Assembly (NCBI GenBank): GCA_003158745.1
Contig: PMLC01000079.1
Coordinates: 35,337-99,336 of the forward strand
DNA: 64,000 nucleotides
DNA from: Acidobacteriota bacterium
GTDB taxonomy: Bacteria; Acidobacteriota; Thermoanaerobaculia; Thermoanaerobaculales; Thermoanaerobaculaceae
Direction: 5' to 3'
A model generated the notes under the pieces. That model did no database searches. It saw nothing but the letters and a program-made list of their open reading frames with translations, and had not been told where the DNA came from. Positions within the stretch are counted from its first letter, which is position 1. Every line of letters starts with the position of its first letter. The translations under genes were made by a program, and so were the position numbers. Shown here piece after piece: positions 58,528-64,000 of this stretch.

Positions 58528-59415
58528 ATGCGCGCCATCCTGATCGCAGTGGCCCTCTCGCTCGCCGTCGCCGTCTCAGCCGAAGAGCTTACGGTTCCCG
58601 AGGTCATCGCCGCACACCGCGCCGGCGCCCCCGTCGAGGGGATTCTCAGGCTTGTGCGGGAAGCCTCGTCGGTAGCGGTCTTGGCCGCGTCAGATCTCGA
58701 GAGACTGCACGCCGCCGGCGTTCCGGAAGCCGTAATCGAGGCGATGGCGGCTCGTCACGCGCTGCCCTCGCCGACACCCACGCCGACCGGGTCGAAACCG
58801 GACGACGCGCGGCTGGAGGACGTGGTCCGCCTCGAGAAAGCAGGGCTGTCGGAGAAACTCGTGTGCGAGCAGATCCGGCGGTCGGGCCTGCTCTACGCGC
58901 TGAGCGCCAACGACATCGTCTTCTTGAAAGAGCACAACGTCCCTGAGATAGTCATCGCGATGCTGATAGGGACCGGTGCCCCGCCGACGCCGACCCCGAT
59001 GTCGCCCGCGGTTCTGGAGCCGGTGTCTGCGGCCGCGCCGACACCGCTGCCGACGGTGACCCCCGCCGTTGCGCTGGTGTTCGAACCGCTGGTGCAGATG
59101 ACCGGCGCGTTTCGCAAGGCGCAGACCGGGCGGCTTGTCCTCACCGCCGAGAACCTCGAGTGGAGTGATGTCAGGGACCCCACGCGGGTCGGCCGGATCC
59201 CGACGAGCTCTTTCAAGGCCGTCTGGCTCTCCACGACGCAGCGAAATCAGGGCTCACCCCTCGTCGAACTCAGGGTCCGCTCGGCCGGCGGCGACGATCT
59301 CACGTTTCGTGATGTCGATGGGCTGGACGGGATAGGCTCCCGAGTCGAAGCGCTCTACCGGGCGATCCGCGAGCGCTTCCCTCAGGTCGTACTACCCGAG
59401 AAGCCCGCGCGCTGA
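58528..59415 (+). CDS. Secreted protein of unknown function
   Basis: 295 residues with a signal peptide (MRAILIAVALSLAVAVSAE). Two similar helical motifs follow, EVIAAHRAGAPVEGILRLVR...GVPEAVIEAMAAR and DVVRLEKAGLSEKLVCEQIR...NVPEIVIAMLIG, each about 60 residues, joined by Pro/Thr-rich linkers (PSPTPTPTG; PPTPTPMSP). The C-terminal ~110 residues are beta-rich. I do not recognise a family for the whole; the duplicated helical units suggest a protein-binding role. It is 27 bp after btuB on the same strand, so possibly in the same transcript and under the riboswitch. Confidence 0.7.
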   Translation: MRAILIAVALSLAVAVSAEELTVPEVIAAHRAGAPVEGILRLVREASSVAVLAASDLERLHAAGVPEAVIEAMAARHALPSPTPTPTGSKPDDARLEDVVRLEKAGLSEKLVCEQIRRSGLLYALSANDIVFLKEHNVPEIVIAMLIGTGAPPTPTPMSPAVLEPVSAAAPTPLPTVTPAVALVFEPLVQMTGAFRKAQTGRLVLTAENLEWSDVRDPTRVGRIPTSSFKAVWLSTTQRNQGSPLVELRVRSAGGDDLTFRDVDGLDGIGSRVEALYRAIRERFPQVVLPEKPAR

Positions 59416-59460
59416 CTCTGACGGCAGCCGGCTCGCGACCCAAGCGGCTGACTCTCACCG

Positions 59461-59489
59461 TTGACCGGGACGAGAGGCTTTGCTAACGT
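59461..59489 (+). promoter_or_regulatory. Probable sigma-70 promoter of the ATP synthase cluster
   Basis: TTGACC (59461-59466) and TAACGT (59484-59489) are separated by 17 bp. The predicted start near 59496 leaves a ~54-nt leader before the first ATP synthase gene. Confidence 0.45.
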
Positions 59490-59549
59490 AACCGTTCGCC
59501 GCTGGGGGTTTTCCGCCTCCGTATCAGTTGCCATCGGCGGGAGGACGGC

Positions 59550-59981
59550 GTGCTTGCGCTGCCAAACTTCTCTCTGCTCCTGGTCATGGCCTGCTTCTGG
59601 CTGGTCTACCTTGTCGTTTCGACTCAGCTCGTGAAGCCCCTCGGCCAGCTCTTGAACCAACGCGAAGAGCGGATCACGACCGCGCGCGAAAGTCACGAGC
59701 ACTCGTTCGTCGCCCTTGCCGAGGCAGTGGCTCGCTGCGAGCGTCAACTGGCGGCCGCCGCCGCCGAGGGGCAGAAAGCCCGGGCGGCTTTGCGGGCGGC
59801 CGGCGAGGCCGGGCGCCGTGGGCGGCTCGAGGAGGCTCGCAGCCAGGTCCAGCAGCGCCTGGCGCGGCTGGATGCCGAGCTTGACGAGGCCTCGCGTGGA
59901 GCGCGGGCGTCCCTCCGCGAGCAGGCGAGCGGGCTCGCTCGTGAGCTGGCGAGCCGTTTGGCCGGGCGGCGGGTCGCGTGA
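59550..59981 (+). CDS. atpF': F-type ATP synthase subunit b' (peripheral stalk)
   Basis: 143 residues. One N-terminal membrane helix (FSLLLVMACFWLVYLVVSTQL) followed by VKPLGQLLNQREERI and a long Ala/Glu/Arg coiled coil. It is the b-type stator half that pairs with the second b gene. GTG 59550 follows GGGAGGA. It overlaps atpF by GTGA. The first gene of the cluster; no subunit a or c gene precedes it within the window. Confidence 0.88.
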   Translation: MLALPNFSLLLVMACFWLVYLVVSTQLVKPLGQLLNQREERITTARESHEHSFVALAEAVARCERQLAAAAAEGQKARAALRAAGEAGRRGRLEEARSQVQQRLARLDAELDEASRGARASLREQASGLARELASRLAGRRVA

Positions 59982-60556
59982 CGCGGCGGGTCGGAATCGC
60001 GCTTGCGGCCTTGGTTGTCGCGATCCCCGTATGGGCGGCGGACGAGGGCGGCGGGACGTTCCTCGGCCTGCCGACCCTGTTCTGGAAGGTGGCCAACTTC
60101 GTCGCCTTCTTCGGGCTCCTCTTCTTCCTGCTAGCGCGGCCGCTGTCGAAGTTCTTCAAATCCCGAAGCGCGCAGATCGCGGCGCAGATGAAAGAGGCCG
60201 AGCACCAGAGGAGCGAGGCCGAGCAGTTTCGAAGCGAGATGGAGAAGCGCATCGCGGCGCTCGCAGGTGAGATCGCGGCCCTTCAGGAGCGCCTCAAGGG
60301 TGAGGGCGAGCGTGAGCGGCAGGCCCTCGAACGTCAGGGAGAAGGTGAAGCCGCGCGGCTGGTGGCGCAGATCGAGCAGGAGGCCGCACGTCGCGTGCAG
60401 GACGCGCGGCGACAGCTCGCGTCCGAGGCCGCGGCGGTTGCCGCCGATCTGGCGGTGGAACTGCTGCAACGCGAGTTGACCGCCGAAGACCGTGAGCGGA
60501 TCTTCAAGATCACGCTCGAGCGACTGGGCGAGCGCCCGGCAGGGAGCGCGCGGTGA
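59978..60556 (+). CDS. atpF: F-type ATP synthase subunit b
   Basis: 192 residues. Unusually for a b subunit it begins with a signal-peptide-like segment (RRVGIALAALVVAIPVWAA), as in some other lineages, then the conserved helix PTLFWKVANFVAFFGLLFFL and the tether ARPLSKFFKSR, followed by a long coiled coil with QEAARRVQDARRQLA. It forms the peripheral stalk with b'. GTG start overlaps b', and its stop overlaps atpH (GTGA). Confidence 0.93.
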   Translation: MTRRVGIALAALVVAIPVWAADEGGGTFLGLPTLFWKVANFVAFFGLLFFLLARPLSKFFKSRSAQIAAQMKEAEHQRSEAEQFRSEMEKRIAALAGEIAALQERLKGEGERERQALERQGEGEAARLVAQIEQEAARRVQDARRQLASEAAAVAADLAVELLQRELTAEDRERIFKITLERLGERPAGSAR

Positions 60557-61098
60557 GCCGGCGGGTGGCACGCCCGTACGCGGTGGCCCTGCTCGAGGTC
60601 ACCACCAGGGAAAGCGTGCCGGCGCTGCGCCAGATCGAAGGCCAGCTCGCGATGGTCGCCGAGCTTTTCCGGGCTGAGCCCGAACTCGTTCGCGTCTTCG
60701 AGGTTCCGTCGGTACCGCCGGCCGCCAAGCGGCGGCTCGTGGACACAATTGCCGAGTCGCTGGCCCTCCGGCCCGTAGCCCATCGCCTGCTGGTGGCCCT
60801 CGCGCATCACGTCCGACTGCGTTTTCTCGGTGAGGTCGTCGAGATGTTCCGGGAGTTGGTGGACCGCCGGGAGGGGATCGTGCGTGGGCGCGTGGAGGTT
60901 CCCGTTCAGCCGACCGCGCAGCAGGTAGAGACCCTCGCCGGGGCGCTCACGTCTCTTCTGGGGCCGCACGTGAGGCTTGACGTGAAGGTGCGGCCGGAGC
61001 TTCTGGCCGGGTTTGTCGTACGGGTAGGCAGCCGGGTGTTCGACGGCTCGCTGCTCACGCAGGTGCGCCGCTTCGCATCCGAGGCGGCGGCCGAGTAG
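60553..61098 (+). CDS. atpH: F-type ATP synthase subunit delta
   Basis: 181 residues, standard for delta/OSCP. It links the peripheral stalk to the alpha3beta3 head. The N-terminus [12 protein letters not shown] and the C-terminal [20 protein letters not shown] with [21 protein letters not shown] are family signatures. GTG 60553 overlaps atpF; atpA begins 4 bp after the stop. Confidence 0.95.
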   Translation: MSRRVARPYAVALLEVTTRESVPALRQIEGQLAMVAELFRAEPELVRVFEVPSVPPAAKRRLVDTIAESLALRPVAHRLLVALAHHVRLRFLGEVVEMFRELVDRREGIVRGRVEVPVQPTAQQVETLAGALTSLLGPHVRLDVKVRPELLAGFVVRVGSRVFDGSLLTQVRRFASEAAAE

Positions 61099-61102
61099 GG
61101 GG

Positions 61103-62633
<1,531 letters not shown>

Positions 62634-62641
<8 letters not shown>

Positions 62642-63497
62642 CCAGCAGGATCTCCGGCGGCGCATTCGCTCGGTTCGCTCGACGCAGCAGCTGACTCGGG
62701 CGATGAAGATGGTCTATACCGCGAAGCTCCGGCGCTCCCAGGCGTCCGTTCTCGATGCACGCCCGTACGCCGCCGCCCTCGACGGCGTGTTGCGTTCGCT
62801 GGCCGGCCGGATCGGCGCCGGCCGTCACCCTCTTCTGGTCGAGCGGCCCGAGGAGTCGGTGACCCTCGTCGTCGTTGCCGGCGACAAGGGTCTGTGCGGC
62901 GCGTTCAACAGCAACGTCCTGCGCGAGGCGGCCGCCCTGCTGGGCGGTGGGCGCTGGAAGAAGGTCGATCTCGTTCTCGTCGGCCGGCGCGGGATCGACT
63001 TCTTCCGGCGCCGCGGCCTCGCCGCCAAGGCCGCCTACCCCGAGTTGATGAAAGGGGTGACCGTTGAGGGCGCCCACGAGGTGGCCCACATGCTCGCGGG
63101 ACACTTCGAGAAGGCCGAGACCGACGCCGTCTACCTGCTGTACAACCGCTTCCGGTCGATCATGCGCCAGGAGGTGACGCTCGAGCGGCTCCTGCCGATC
63201 GAAAGGGCACAGCCTGTGGCCGGCGTCGCGGCCGTCGACTACACCCTCGAGCCGAGTCCGCAGGCTCTCCTGGCTGCGATCCTCCCGCGCTACGTGGAGT
63301 TCCAGGTGTTGCGGGCGCTCCTAGACTCGCAAGCGGCGGAGCACGCCGCCCGGATGACCGCGATGGACTCGGCATCCAAGAACGCTGGCGAGATGATCGA
63401 CCGGCTTACCTTGACGTATAACCGCGCGCGGCAAGCCTCGATCACGAAGGAGCTCATCGAAATCGTCTCCGGCGCTCAGGCGCTGGCCGAGAGGTAG
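62634..63497 (+). CDS. atpG: F-type ATP synthase subunit gamma
   Basis: 287 residues. Rotor shaft of F1. N-terminal [40 protein letters not shown], and the C-terminal helix [20 protein letters not shown] with [19 protein letters not shown] are diagnostic. The start is TTG 62634, overlapping the atpA stop by 8 bp; no ATG or GTG lies at a suitable place before the first conserved residues. Confidence 0.95.
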
Positions 63498-63505
63498 GTC
63501 ACGAC

Positions 63506-64000
63506 ATGGCAGCGAATCCTCAAGGGGTCGAAGGGCGGGTCGTCCAAGTCATCGGACCCGCGGTGGACGTGGAGTTCCCGGAGGGGCACCTGCCCTCGAT
63601 CCACAACGCCGTCCTCGTGAACGACACGAGCGAGATGGGGAAGATCGAGGTCGTCCTCGAGGTGGCCCAGCACATGGGCGAAAACCGCGTGCGCTGCATC
63701 GCGATGGAGGCCACCGACGGGATGGTCCGCGGGATGAAAGCGCTCGACACCGGCGGGCCGATCACGGTGCCGGTCGGGCGCGAGACGCTCGGGCGCGTGC
63801 TCTCGGTGATCGGCCGCCCCGTCGACGAGAAGGGCCCCTGCGAAACCAAGGAGCGCTGGCCGATCCACCGCGAGGCGCCCTCGTTCGAGGACCAGTCCAC
63901 AAGCGTGGAGATGTTCGAGACCGGCATCAAGGTCGTCGACCTCCTCGAGCCCTACACCAAGGGCGGCAAGACCGGTCTGTTCGGCGGCGCCGGCGTCGGC
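63506..64000 (+). CDS. atpD: F-type ATP synthase subunit beta, partial (N-terminal 165 residues)
   Basis: The catalytic F1 subunit, cut by the window end. [36 protein letters not shown] and [20 protein letters not shown] lead into the P-loop (GGAGVG at the edge). ATG 63506 follows GAGGTAGG. The remaining gene and epsilon presumably continue to the right. Confidence 0.97.
   Translation, partial: MAANPQGVEGRVVQVIGPAVDVEFPEGHLPSIHNAVLVNDTSEMGKIEVVLEVAQHMGENRVRCIAMEATDGMVRGMKALDTGGPITVPVGRETLGRVLSVIGRPVDEKGPCETKERWPIHREAPSFEDQSTSVEMFETGIKVVDLLEPYTKGGKTGLFGGAGVG

Overview
The window is high in G+C by inspection and densely packed. Almost every long reading frame has a G/C-rich third codon position, and many neighbouring genes overlap by 4 bp (ATGA, GTGA, and even CTGA or TTGA). 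The bacterium has an outer membrane: a cobalamin TonB-dependent receptor, a C-terminal-Phe beta-barrel protein and TonB_C proteins are encoded. It makes meso-diaminopimelate peptidoglycan (dapF, mpl). Secreted PKD proteins with an NWRTDLEIQNPG-type domain, DUF1573 proteins and peptidase/propeller/barrel fusions suggest an Acidobacteriota-like organism, perhaps Thermoanaerobaculia; that assignment is inference. I saw no tRNA, rRNA, CRISPR array, insertion sequence or prophage.

Layout. 1-6.8 kb: envelope glycosyltransferases on the minus strand, divergent serS with a small secreted protein, and a multiply frameshifted GT39-like gene. 6.9-13.5 kb: a DinB-like protein divergent from an OPT transporter, then a minus-strand operon of a TPR lipoprotein, a CsgG-like secreted protein and a metalloprotease/beta-propeller/beta-barrel fusion. 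13.5-25.4 kb: the ancient dprA-topA-trmFO-xerC-hslV-hslU order, interrupted by an asnB-rluE pair and an EamA transporter on the other strand. 25.5-29.2 kb: one overlapping operon with an FN3 lipoprotein, dapF, an ECF sigma factor, a probable anti-sigma factor and a TonB_C protein, closed by a hairpin. 29.4-40 kb: a dicarboxylate symporter, an aconitase/PrpD pair with a degenerate HD protein, a second DinB protein, a CocE hydrolase, a TPR protein and a PKD protein. 40.2-44.9 kb: an ABC exporter, a DUF2891 protein and a lysine-6-dehydrogenase-like enzyme.

44.9-53.2 kb holds a zinc-finger/LemA/M48 protease module, a second sigma/anti-sigma/CpxP-like operon, ferritin, a decayed AAA-ATPase/vWA pair and a HAMP-PP2C phosphatase. 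53.2-59.4 kb has pgpA-mpl divergent from a DUF1573 protein, then a cobalamin riboswitch with a BtuB-like receptor and a secreted protein. The end holds an F-type ATP synthase cluster (b', b, delta, alpha, gamma, beta) without the a and c genes; it is cut by the window edge.

Outside protein families, three signals stand out. Two unrelated heptanucleotide-repeat hairpins occupy intergenic gaps (32.8 and 42.3 kb). A GCTACAAT-like -10 motif lies only 6-10 nt before several start codons, suggesting leaderless mRNAs. An N-TGA overlap style supports rare CTG and TTG starts. Two loci (5.4-6.8 kb and 49.6-51.1 kb) look decayed or contain assembly errors.
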